Source: Desulfonatronospira sp.
GTDB taxonomy: Bacteria > Desulfobacterota > Desulfovibrionia > Desulfovibrionales > Desulfonatronovibrionaceae
DNA length: 32,725 bases
Assembly (NCBI GenBank): GCA_007125075.1
Contig: SLDX01000086.1
Coordinates: 1-32,725 of the forward strand
Reading direction: 5' to 3'
Part shown: positions 17,442-23,943 of the stretch, piece by piece
Layout of the letters: every line of letters begins with the position of its first letter
Numbering within the stretch: position 1 is the first letter of the stretch
Notes under the pieces: generated by a model
Seen by the model: the letters and a program-made list of their open reading frames with translations, nothing else
Told to the model about the DNA's origin: nothing
The model's database searches: none
Program-made: the position numbers and the translations under genes

Positions 17442-17894
17442 TCAACTAAATATCTCTGAAATAACCTGGCGACGAAATTCAAATATTTCTTCCAGCCTTG
17501 GACGGATTAATAAGGCGTGCAAAGGAAGAGAAAGTCTGGAGAATGGAAGGACGTAATGCACCACATCGGTCATTTTTACACCTTCCGGAACCGTGTGGAA
17601 GATATGCTGATGGTGCCAGAAACGGTACGGGCCCAGACGCTGTTCGTCCACAAAAAGTACGGGCTTTTGCACGTGAGTTATTTCTGTAAGCCAGCGCATG
17701 GGAATTCCTGCAAGGGCTTTGATTTCATATTCAATGAGCATGCCGGGATACATTTCGCCCCCAGGGATGCAACGAATCTCGAAGCAAAGCCATTCCGGGG
17801 TAATGCGCCCCAGATTATGCGGTTTAGAGAAAAAATCCCAGGCCTTGTCAATGTTTACAGGCAGAACCTGAACATAATGCAAGCGATGGATCAT
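17442..17894 (-). CDS. SRPBCC (START/Bet v1-like) ligand-binding protein
   Basis: 150 residues with the layout of the SRPBCC cyclase/dehydrase superfamily: opening strand HRLHYVQVLPVNIDKAWDFFSKPHNLGRITPEWL, then a string of amphipathic strands (MLIEYEIKALAGIPMRWLTEITHV, FVDEQRLGPYRFWHHQHIF) and a long C-terminal helix (RPRLEEIFEFRRQVISEIF). Such proteins bind hydrophobic ligands in a deep pocket; the natural ligand cannot be told from sequence. It lies upstream of the FKBP-methyltransferase gene on the same strand with a 90-base gap, so they may be co-transcribed. A TTGACA-like box on the minus strand near 17435-17430 could also start transcription of the downstream gene separately. Ribosome site weak. 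Confidence 0.85.
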   Translation of the reverse strand: MIHRLHYVQVLPVNIDKAWDFFSKPHNLGRITPEWLCFEIRCIPGGEMYPGMLIEYEIKALAGIPMRWLTEITHVQKPVLFVDEQRLGPYRFWHHQHIFHTVPEGVKMTDVVHYVLPFSRLSLPLHALLIRPRLEEIFEFRRQVISEIFS

Positions 17895-18342
17895 AAAGCA
17901 ACCAGCCTTTTGTTCCAGATATTGTTTGATTATCCCGTTTTACCTGAGGGTATTAATTAAGAGATTTAATGCTGTTGTGTCATTGGGTCATTATTGTGCC
18001 AACCTTCGAGTCCGGACATCTTTTTTTTTATAAACTACTGATATTTAGTGCATATTTACTGTCATGTCCATGTTAGAGCCTTTCATGACCCCTTTTAATG
18101 TGTCACGGCACATATATTGGAAACTGCGGGGTTGTTTTTTGCAGGCTTGTCAACAATTCCAGATGTAGAAAAATAGACAGGATCCGCTTTTTTGGAGGAA
18201 TATGGAACGTGTTTTGCTAAGGAATTAATTTGAAACAAACTTACCATTGTGATCAGCTTTTAAAAGTTCAAATCATGTATCTGTCAATCCTGGCAGCTTA
18301 ATTATTTTAAAAACAAAAAATAATTCAAATGGAGGTGTGCTT
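17895..18342. other. Intergenic region upstream of the dksA-like/rpoH pair
   Basis: About 450 bases with no convincing protein gene. It should contain the promoters of the divergent SRPBCC gene and of dksA-like/rpoH. I could not fix a convincing -35/-10 pair. An eight-codon reading frame (18202-18228) follows a GGAGG only three bases before its ATG, so it may be a chance leader. Several AT-rich tracts occur. Confidence 0.5.
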
Positions 18343-18696
18343 GTGACCCAGAATCAATTGCAGGAATTCCGATGGTCTCTTGAAGAGCTTTTAAGGGATT
18401 CCATGAATAAGATTGAGAACATCTGCGGATTTTTGAGTCAGAAATCCCAGTCATGTTTCGTTGAAGATTCAAGGGGATTACTGGAGCTTGACAAGAAACG
18501 CCTGCTTGCTCTGGCCGATCTGGAGGGACGCATGGTTGGTGAGATTCATCAGGCCCTGAATCGGATGGACCGGGGAAGTTACGGGATATGCGTGGCATGC
18601 AAGGGTCAGATCAGCCTGCGCCGTTTAAAAACTTATCCCACTGCAAGATTCTGTACCCAGTGCAAGAAGCTGGTAGAAAATGGCATTACGAACTAA
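18343..18696 (+). CDS. DksA/TraR-family C4 zinc-finger protein
   Basis: 117 residues, beginning with GTG at 18343: a GGAGG at 18331-18335 lies seven bases upstream, whereas the in-frame GTG at 18337 would sit almost on it. The N-terminal half is a helical, coiled-coil-like region (LQEFRWSLEELLRDSMNKIENI through ADLEGRMVGEIHQALNRMDRG). The C-terminal half carries a four-cysteine zinc finger with Cys83, Cys86, Cys104 and Cys107 (GICVACKGQISLRRLKTYPTARFCTQCK). The family binds RNA polymerase through the secondary channel. The DxxDxA tip motif of true DksA is not evident, so this is better called DksA/TraR-like. Its stop lies 16 bases before the chosen rpoH start, suggesting a stress-regulation operon. 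Confidence 0.87.
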   Translation: MTQNQLQEFRWSLEELLRDSMNKIENICGFLSQKSQSCFVEDSRGLLELDKKRLLALADLEGRMVGEIHQALNRMDRGSYGICVACKGQISLRRLKTYPTARFCTQCKKLVENGITN

Positions 18697-18712
18697 ATCT
18701 CGGGACAATTTC

Positions 18713-19570
18713 ATGTCCATGGATGTCTTATCGATATACAGACGTCAACTCAGCAATTTTTCCGCCCTGGGAACAGAAGAGGAGTTCGAGCTGGCCAGGC
18801 GCTTCAGAGATCATAATGATCAGGAAGCTGGATATCTGCTTGTTTCCGCGCATTTAAGGCTTGTGGTCAAGATTGCTATGGAGTTTCAGCGCAAATGGAT
18901 GAAGAATGCCTCGGATCTTATTCAGGAAGGCAATGTCGGACTTATCAAGGCTCTGAACAAGTACGATCCGGACAAGGGCATAAAGTTTTCCTACTACGCC
19001 TCTTTCTGGATCAGGGCTTATATATTCAAGTTCATCATGGACAACTGGCGCATGGTCAAAGTGGGCACCACGCAGGCTCAGCGCAAGCTTTTCTATAACC
19101 TGGGCAAGGAAAAGCAAAGACTTGAATCATTGGGTATGACTGCAGACGCGGAAGCCATTTCCCAGAACCTCAATGTTTCTGAAACTGATGTGGTGGAAAT
19201 GAGCCAGCGAATGGATCACCGCGACCTGTCTCTGGATATGCCTTTGAATGACGATCCAAATGCCACCCCGATAAATATAATTCCCTCTGTTGATGAAGGG
19301 GTGGAGGACAGGCTGGTACTCAAAGAGGCTTCCCAGCTGCTTAGAGAAAACATTAAGGAACTGAGTCCTCAATTGAACGAAAAAGAGAAAGATATAATCG
19401 AGCTCAGACTTCTGGCGGAAAACCCGATAACTTTGCGTGAAATTGGAGAAAAATACGGGTTCACCCGCGAAAGGGCCAGACAGATTGAAGCGGGAGTATT
19501 GAACAAAGTCAAAAAATATATGCAAAACAACATCAGTGACTTTTCCAGGGCATGGCTGGAAGATTCTTAG
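18713..19570 (+). CDS. rpoH: RNA polymerase sigma-32 factor (heat shock), RpoH
   Basis: 285 residues from the start used here, almost the length of E. coli RpoH (284). Sigma region 2 is clear in SDLIQEGNVGLIKALNKYDPDKGIKFSYYASFWIRAYI. It is followed by QRKLFYNLG (about 123-131), the RpoH box that separates sigma-32 from other group 3 and 4 sigma factors. Region 4 has the helix-turn-helix TLREIGEKYGFTRERARQIE. An upstream ATG at 18680 would overlap the DksA-like gene by 17 bases and has only a weak ribosome site; the ATG at 18713 follows GGGA by seven bases and gives the family-like N-terminus MSMDVLSIYRRQL. RpoH directs polymerase to chaperone and protease promoters. Confidence 0.92.
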   Translation: MSMDVLSIYRRQLSNFSALGTEEEFELARRFRDHNDQEAGYLLVSAHLRLVVKIAMEFQRKWMKNASDLIQEGNVGLIKALNKYDPDKGIKFSYYASFWIRAYIFKFIMDNWRMVKVGTTQAQRKLFYNLGKEKQRLESLGMTADAEAISQNLNVSETDVVEMSQRMDHRDLSLDMPLNDDPNATPINIIPSVDEGVEDRLVLKEASQLLRENIKELSPQLNEKEKDIIELRLLAENPITLREIGEKYGFTRERARQIEAGVLNKVKKYMQNNISDFSRAWLEDS

Positions 19571-19920
19571 TCTTCTGGAGAATGAACGGACCGGCCACCC
19601 GCCAGGCAAGCATAACGATATTGACAAACTCCGGCATATCCATCAAATGTTTAATCCAGTCTATTAAGTAAAATGCGGGCTGCTGATCCACTCAACCTGG
19701 TGCAGCCTGAAATACTGAAAAAGTCTTTCCATCCCTAAGTACATATTTCTGCAATAAGCCAGGATTTCTAACTTTGAATTTGATTCCTGGCTGAAAAACT
19801 TTTAATTGTTTTTATTGCCTGAGTTCTGGATTCTGCGCCAAATGTGACAGTAGAATTCCTTGCAGGCGCAAATTGTACACTTCTCCGGCACCAAGACGAT
19901 AAAAATGCTTTTTAATTCTG
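19571..19920. other. Intergenic region after rpoH
   Basis: No gene is supported. It contains a weak hairpin, AGCCAGGA (19757-19764) and TCCTGGCT (19785-19792) with a 20-base loop followed by an AT-rich stretch, possibly a poor terminator or mRNA structure. A 29-codon frame at 19582 has its ATG one base from the only ribosome-like motif and was not accepted. The trmO promoter must lie in the downstream part but was not identified. Confidence 0.45.
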
Positions 19921-20406
19921 ATGAAAATAGAATTTGAACCGATCGGATTGATTCATTCACCATTTAAAGACCTGCAGGGTATGCCCGTTCAGCCTGCTGG
20001 AGCAGCCGGGGTCAAAGGGACCATAGTCATCAACAATGAATACCGGGAAGGGCTGAAGGATCTTGAAGGTTTTTCGCACATAATTCTTCTGTATTTTTTT
20101 CACCGGTGCAGAGAATTTTCTCTTCAGGTCGTCCCGTTCATGGATACCAGGCCTCGAGGTCTGTTCGCCACCAGAGCCCCGAAAAGACCAAATCCCATAG
20201 GCATTTCCGTGGTCCTTCTGGAGAAGATAACAGATGCTGTCCTTTACATCCGGAATGTGGACATCCTTGACTGCACACCACTTCTGGATATTAAGCCTTA
20301 TGTTCCGGAGTTCGACATTCCATCAAATGACGGCTTTCGCGTCGGCTGGCTTGAACATGTCAAAAAAGACGTAGAGTTTAAAAGATCAGATGGAAGGTTT
20401 AAGTAG
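19921..20406 (+). CDS. trmO: tRNA N6-threonylcarbamoyladenosine methyltransferase TrmO-like (TsaA/YaeB family)
   Basis: 161 residues, a complete TsaA/YaeB domain. The opening strand FEPIGLIHSPF, the central LKDLEGFSHIILLYFFHR and the signature DTRPRGLFATRAPKRPNPIGISVVLL are characteristic. The later ILDCTPLLDIKPYVPEFD completes the beta-barrel. In E. coli TrmO uses S-adenosylmethionine to methylate t6A37 of certain tRNAs, fine-tuning decoding. E. coli TrmO has an extra C-terminal domain; this short form lacks it, as many bacterial and archaeal members do, so tRNA specificity could differ. The ribosome site before the ATG is weak. Confidence 0.88.
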   Translation: MKIEFEPIGLIHSPFKDLQGMPVQPAGAAGVKGTIVINNEYREGLKDLEGFSHIILLYFFHRCREFSLQVVPFMDTRPRGLFATRAPKRPNPIGISVVLLEKITDAVLYIRNVDILDCTPLLDIKPYVPEFDIPSNDGFRVGWLEHVKKDVEFKRSDGRFK

Positions 20407-20921
20407 TTCAATGTTCAACCACGCGAAGCGCGTGGCAGGCCGACGCGAGACGCGTGACAGGTGTTCTAAATTTTAAGTACTTTCCAGTCCCAGCCTCCCA
20501 GCATTTCAATCCGCCTGTTTTGCCTCCGGTTCGTGAGACCCGAGCCCACGGGTCAGAGTGTCTTCTTCCTTCTTCTTGCTGACCTCTGCCTTCTGACCTC
20601 TGACATCTGACTTCTGACGTCTGATCTCTGAATATGCATCCCAGCCTCCAAGTCACACCAGGGTGTGATCTCCGTTTCGCTCCTACACTTTTACCCCGTT
20701 GAATGTTGCGTCAGCGACCCTGCGTAGCAGGATTTAACCGGGGCCGGCATTCCAGATTTTTTAGCTTTTGAAAAATACAGTTACGAAGGATAAGCATCTT
20801 TATGCTCACCTTGAAAAGAGCAGACACAGTATTAAAATGAGTCTAAGCCGCGTGTTATTAAAAACTCCCTTTGAATCTCGATAGCAGATTTAAATCGCCT
20901 GGCAAACGCTCTCCGGGCTGA
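20407..20921. other. Hairpin-rich intergenic region
   Basis: About 515 bases without a gene. It contains five short perfect inverted repeats: CCACGCG-AAG-CGCGTGG (20419-20435), ACGCG-AGA-CGCGT (20443-20455), GACCCG/CGGGTC with a six-base loop (20537-20554), TCACACC-AG-GGTGTGA (20653-20668) and CCTGC-GTA-GCAGG (20719-20731). It also holds a heptanucleotide tandem repeat described separately. An open frame on the minus strand through it is just translated repeat. The layout suggests several inserted or decayed repeat units. Confidence 0.65.
20578..20633. repeat. Heptanucleotide tandem repeat, consensus TCTGACN, eight units
   Basis: Eight consecutive 7-base units are readable: GCTGACC, TCTGCCT, TCTGACC, TCTGACA, TCTGACT, TCTGACG, TCTGATC and TCTGAAT. 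The seventh base varies while TCTGA is nearly constant. A TTC-rich tract precedes it. The array is noncoding and lies between trmO and the permease gene. Confidence 0.9.
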
Positions 20922-21989
20922 ATGGAAAAGCAAATGGCGATGATTTTGGAAATAATCTCTATCTCTCTGGCCACGGCTCCATGGCTTCTTTTCGGTCTGT
21001 TCCTTGCCGGACTTATAAAGGCTGCCATACCTCAGGAATTAATGAAGAAATGGGTGGGCGGCAGTGGCATTGGGGTTATAACCCGTTCAGCTGTGATCGG
21101 TGCGCCGTTGCCTCTTTGTTCCTGCGGAGCCATTCCAGTAGCATTGTCCTTGTATCGCGGAGGAGCAGGCCGGGGTCCTGCTACGGCTTTTTTGATAGGC
21201 ACCCCGGGTATAGGGGTTGATTCAATATTGATCACTTACGCCCTGCTTGGACCGCACATGGCATTGATGCGTGCTCTGGGAGCGGTGATTACAGCCATAT
21301 GTACCGGGCTTCTGGTGTCATCCACAAAGACTTCTGCTCCGGATATAAACAGCGAACAACTACGATGTCCTGATAGATGCGGTCCAGGAACATGCACCAG
21401 CCCCTGGTCTGAAACTGAAAAAGAAAGACCTGAACCGTGGGCAGCCAGGATTCGCCATGGAATGATCTACGCATTTTCTGATCTTTTGGATGACATAGGA
21501 ATATGGATACTTGCTGGTCTGGTGGTTGCCGGCCTGATAGTTGCCTTTCTTCCGCCTGAAGTTCTGATTGACTACGGAAGCGGCCTTCTACCCATGCTCT
21601 TGATGGCAGTGATCGGGATTCCTCTTTATATCTGCGCTGCAGCTGCAACACCTGTTGGAGCAGGCCTGCTCCAGGCCGGAGTTTCGCCGGGCACCGTACT
21701 TGTGTTTCTTCTGGCGGCCCCGATAACAAGCATGGCCACGCTGGGAGTTTTGCGCCGTGAGCTGGGCAAAACTGCTCTGGCATATTATCTCTCAGGTATT
21801 TTGTTGACTTCCATAATGCTGGGCATGGCCGCAGATCAATTTATCCTTTTTGCCGGCATCGATGTTATCGCTCAAAGCAGGAAAGTCAGGGAACTCATCC
21901 CTGAGTGGTTTGAATGGACCGCTTTGATCATTCTCATCTCACTGACCATAAGAGCCCGTATAAACTTTACCAGGCTGCGGCCGTTTTAG
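20922..21989 (+). CDS. Permease of the SO_0444/ArsP-like family, probable Cu/Zn (or metalloid) efflux
   Basis: 355 residues with about eight membrane segments in two halves. The family hallmark APLPLCSCGAIPVALSLYRGGAGRGPATAFLIGTPGIGVDS is present, including the conserved CxC (Cys66, Cys68) in a re-entrant or helix region. A related inverted motif in the second half reads IPLYICAAAATPVGAGLLQAGVSPGTVLVFLLAAP. A central hydrophilic loop carries a small cysteine cluster CPDRCGPGTC (Cys149, 153, 158), suited to binding soft metals. SO_0444-type members are annotated as Cu/Zn efflux transporters, ArsP members as organoarsenical exporters. Which applies here is undecided. No metallochaperone or regulator is adjacent. 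Confidence 0.82.
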   Translation: MEKQMAMILEIISISLATAPWLLFGLFLAGLIKAAIPQELMKKWVGGSGIGVITRSAVIGAPLPLCSCGAIPVALSLYRGGAGRGPATAFLIGTPGIGVDSILITYALLGPHMALMRALGAVITAICTGLLVSSTKTSAPDINSEQLRCPDRCGPGTCTSPWSETEKERPEPWAARIRHGMIYAFSDLLDDIGIWILAGLVVAGLIVAFLPPEVLIDYGSGLLPMLLMAVIGIPLYICAAAATPVGAGLLQAGVSPGTVLVFLLAAPITSMATLGVLRRELGKTALAYYLSGILLTSIMLGMAADQFILFAGIDVIAQSRKVRELIPEWFEWTALIILISLTIRARINFTRLRPF

Positions 21990-22321
21990 ACGGAATTCTA
22001 TTCAAATGTAAGTTGCAGTGAGAAATTGTACGAATCCAGTGAAGATGAAAGTATAGTGAACCGCTTGTGCTCTATTTTATTGATATTTTTAGTTGCTGAA
22101 AAATTCTTTAATTATTGAATGTATTTTTAAATAGTTGAAATTTTTTATTAGAGAAAACTTAGAATATAAAAGTTCATCTAAAAAGAAACGCCTGCATCTT
22201 GCTGATTAGTATTATTGCTTGGACTTCAACTCATTGACAACTTAATAGGGCTTGCTTATTTAAAATTGAGAAGTGTATTTTTAGTTAATGATCAGATCTT
22301 AGTGCTGAAAGGAGGTTCATT
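21990..22321. other. AT-rich intergenic region
   Basis: About 330 AT-rich bases with no gene. The permease stop is at the left and the small unknown gene follows at the right. Apart from the putative promoter at 22234-22262 I see no structured element. Confidence 0.5.
22234..22262 (+). promoter_or_regulatory. Putative promoter of the small unknown gene
   Basis: A perfect TTGACA at 22234-22239 is followed after 17 bases by TATTTA at 22257-22262 (3 of 6 to the -10 consensus). The start codon is about 60 bases downstream. Confidence 0.38.
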
Positions 22322-22543
22322 ATGTGGGTATGGGTAGCCAGATGGCTTAAAAAAGAAGGTAATCTTGAAGCGGTAAAAAAAGACGCGGAAGCAGTCAGTA
22401 AACACTGGCAGGAAGTGGCTCTGGACGTAGGGCTGGATCCGGAAAAAAATGTTACGATCGCCGAAGGAGACAAGGAAGTAAGGGTCGGGATCAGCGAGGA
22501 AATGGATTTGAAATTCCGGGAAGAACCTGGAGAATGGCGTTAA
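22322..22543 (+). CDS. Small uncharacterised protein (73 aa)
   Basis: I do not recognise this protein. It is 73 residues long and starts with an aromatic stretch MWVWVARWLKKEG, followed by a charged helix-like part (NLEAVKKDAEAVSKHWQEVALDVG) and a strand-like end (KNVTIAEGDKEVRVGISEEMDLKF). A strong ribosome site, AGGAGG eight bases before the ATG, makes it a real gene. It has no signal peptide and no cysteines, so it is likely cytoplasmic. It is followed by a long palindromic repeat and then the DsrC-like gene, so an operon with the latter is uncertain. Confidence 0.72.
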   Translation: MWVWVARWLKKEGNLEAVKKDAEAVSKHWQEVALDVGLDPEKNVTIAEGDKEVRVGISEEMDLKFREEPGEWR

Positions 22544-22885
22544 TAGTTAAGGGCTGCCGCTCGACGTAAATGTCCAAGCAGTATTCTGAAGGTAAGTTCA
22601 GACTCAGATCTATTGCTGTACAAAGCTGTCCATTGAGTTGGAAACCGTTGTTGATAAAAATCGTTTTCATTAAGAAATTTTCTTTTTGATATCCTAACTG
22701 CCTGTTGAAAAAATCGTAATTGAACAGGCCGTTCAAAAATTCCAAGTGCAAGAAGCAAAAAAAGTTCAAGGTAGATGCGTATTTAGACATACGTGAGAGC
22801 TTGAACTTTTTGAAGCGACGCAGCAATTGGAAGATTTTCAACGGCCTGCTAACTGAGTAACCGAAGCCTAAGGAGAAGAAGCAAA
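22544..22885. other. Intergenic region holding the long palindromic repeat
   Basis: About 340 bases without a gene. The right half is the imperfect palindrome at 22700-22849. An open frame on the minus strand across it mostly translates the repeat and was rejected. AAGGAG at its right end is the ribosome site of the DsrC-like gene. Confidence 0.55.
22700..22849. repeat. Long imperfect palindromic intergenic repeat (about 150 bp)
   Basis: The outer arms ACAGGCCGTTCAAAAA (22724-22739) and TTTTCAACGGCCTGCT (22834-22849) pair with few mismatches. The inner arms AAAAAGTTCAAG (22759-22770) and CTTGAACTTTTT (22800-22811) are perfectly complementary, and a small inner CGTAT/ATACG pairing caps the structure. 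A side hairpin GCCTGTT/AACAGGC lies at 22700-22729. The whole can fold into one long hairpin. From memory it resembles intergenic repeats common in Deltaproteobacterial genomes; it may be a REP/MITE-like element. Confidence 0.8.
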
Positions 22886-23248
22886 ATGCCGTTTTTAAAT
22901 GTTAAAGACAAGCAGATTGAAGTGGATGAAAAGGGTTTTCTGGTCAACCAGGATGACTGGAATGGAGATGTGGCCAAAGCGCTGTTGAAGCATCATAACG
23001 GTCCTGAACCCGACCCGGAGACTCTTGAAATTCTTCGCTTTATACATAACTACTATAAAAAATTCAGTGCTTTTCCAATCATGAAGGAAGTGTGCAAAAG
23101 GGTAGACCAGCCAAAACAATGCGTACAGGAACACTTTCTTGATCCTGCCCTGGCCTGGAAGGCGGCGGGACTGCCCAAGCCCGATACCATGTACACAGAA
23201 TCCCATGATGATGCGCACAAAATTTATAAAATCATAACAGCACAATAA
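22886..23248 (+). CDS. DsrC/TusE-family protein lacking both C-terminal redox cysteines (RspA-like)
   Basis: 120 residues. The family fold is clear: PFLNVKDKQIEVDEKGFLVNQDDWNGDVAKALLKHHN at the N-terminus, then a helical ILRFIHNYYKKFSAFPIMKEVCKRV and the final arm AWKAAGLPKPD. In canonical DsrC the arm carries two cysteines, one ahead of AGLPKP and the last near the C-terminus, which form the trisulfide with sulfite reductase. TusE keeps only the last. Here both are replaced (Trp-Lys before AGLPKP, Asp-Thr-Met after) and an ~18-residue tail is added. Homologues without both cysteines have been grouped as RspA, proposed regulatory sulfur-related proteins. AAGGAG lies ten bases before the ATG. 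It precedes an electron-transfer operon. Confidence 0.88.
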   Translation: MPFLNVKDKQIEVDEKGFLVNQDDWNGDVAKALLKHHNGPEPDPETLEILRFIHNYYKKFSAFPIMKEVCKRVDQPKQCVQEHFLDPALAWKAAGLPKPDTMYTESHDDAHKIYKIITAQ

Positions 23249-23319
23249 TCATATGCTGCAGAGATCAGGTCAGCTGCAAATTTTTAAAGTTAGATGAATT
23301 AACAGGATGATTTTTGCAA

Positions 23320-23685
23320 ATGTTCAAGAAATTTATTTATGCTGCAGTTTTACTGTTTTCTGTGTTAATTTTTTCAATGGGTTTTAACGCCGTTGATTCA
23401 AATAATAAAGAGGCTGAAGGTTTTATTGTCAACAAGGTGCTGGCAGCAGAAACCGAAGAGAGGGATATACAGTGGTTTAGAGATCAGTTGGGCATATCTG
23501 AACAATATATCGAAGAGCCTGACGGGATATGGGGAATGTCCTGGGCGCACTTTCTGACCATGCTCATTCTGGTTCTCTTTGCTTTGGGCGCACTGGTGCT
23601 GTTTGTCATGCAGCAGAAAAGAACCAGGGAAATTATGGAATCGATCAGAAAGGAGATGGAACATGGTGATGGAAATACAGGTTGA
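23320..23685 (+). CDS. Small membrane protein of an electron-transfer operon
   Basis: 121 residues from the ATG at 23320; a TTG at 23314 is a possible alternative because the AGGA motif is six bases before it and twelve before the ATG. The first ~20 residues are a hydrophobic signal or anchor (FIYAAVLLFSVLIFSMGF), followed by a short probably exported segment (AAETEERDIQWFRDQLGISEQYIEEPDGIWG). A second membrane helix follows (HFLTMLILVLFALGALVLFVM), then a charged tail. No heme or iron-sulfur motif is present. I do not recognise the family. It overlaps the ferredoxin gene by 23 bases, so it is translationally linked to it and may be an assembly or anchoring subunit. Confidence 0.75.
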   Translation: MFKKFIYAAVLLFSVLIFSMGFNAVDSNNKEAEGFIVNKVLAAETEERDIQWFRDQLGISEQYIEEPDGIWGMSWAHFLTMLILVLFALGALVLFVMQQKRTREIMESIRKEMEHGDGNTG

Positions 23686-23935
23686 ATTCAAGAAATCCGA
23701 AAAAATCGCACTTTGGTGTGACAGCCATGATAACCTTCTGGAAATGGCTGAAGAAAACGGGATAAAAATTACATCAGAGTGTGCCGCCGGCATATGCGGG
23801 TCATGCAAAGTCAAGCTGCTTGACGGGGAAGTGGAAATGGAGACACAGGAAGGCCTTGACGATGAAGACCTAAAAGAGAATATGATTCTTTTATGCGTGT
23901 CAGTGCCCTTGTCCAACCTCGTTCTTGATGTCTGA
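23663..23935 (+). CDS. [2Fe-2S] ferredoxin, plant/adrenodoxin-like fold
   Basis: 90 residues from the ATG at 23663, chosen because AAGGAG ends eight bases upstream; the longer open frame to 23579 runs through the neighbouring gene. Four cysteines are placed as in 2Fe-2S ferredoxins: Cys40, Cys45 and Cys48 in ECAAGICGSCKVKLL (C-x4-C-x2-C) and Cys78 in LLCVSVP. The preceding NLLEMAEENGIKITSEC matches the usual helix leading into the cluster loop. No signal peptide is seen, so it should act in the cytoplasm. Its placement between two membrane protein genes suggests it donates to or accepts electrons from the membrane b-type cytochrome encoded next. Cys19 is extra. Confidence 0.88.
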   Translation: MVMEIQVEFKKSEKIALWCDSHDNLLEMAEENGIKITSECAAGICGSCKVKLLDGEVEMETQEGLDDEDLKENMILLCVSVPLSNLVLDV

Positions 23936-23943
23936 TTTACAAG

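Noticed and set aside
19582-19671. 29-codon frame after rpoH
   Set aside because: The ribosome-like GGAG ends one base before the ATG, and there is no recognisable product.
20408-20656. 82-codon minus-strand open frame
   Set aside because: Mostly translation of the heptanucleotide tandem repeat and hairpins; no ribosome site.
20694-20741. attC-like site: GTTGAAT and ATTTAAC around an inner hairpin
   Set aside because: The two core motifs are in the reverse order for an attC site and the element is too short; no integrase is near.
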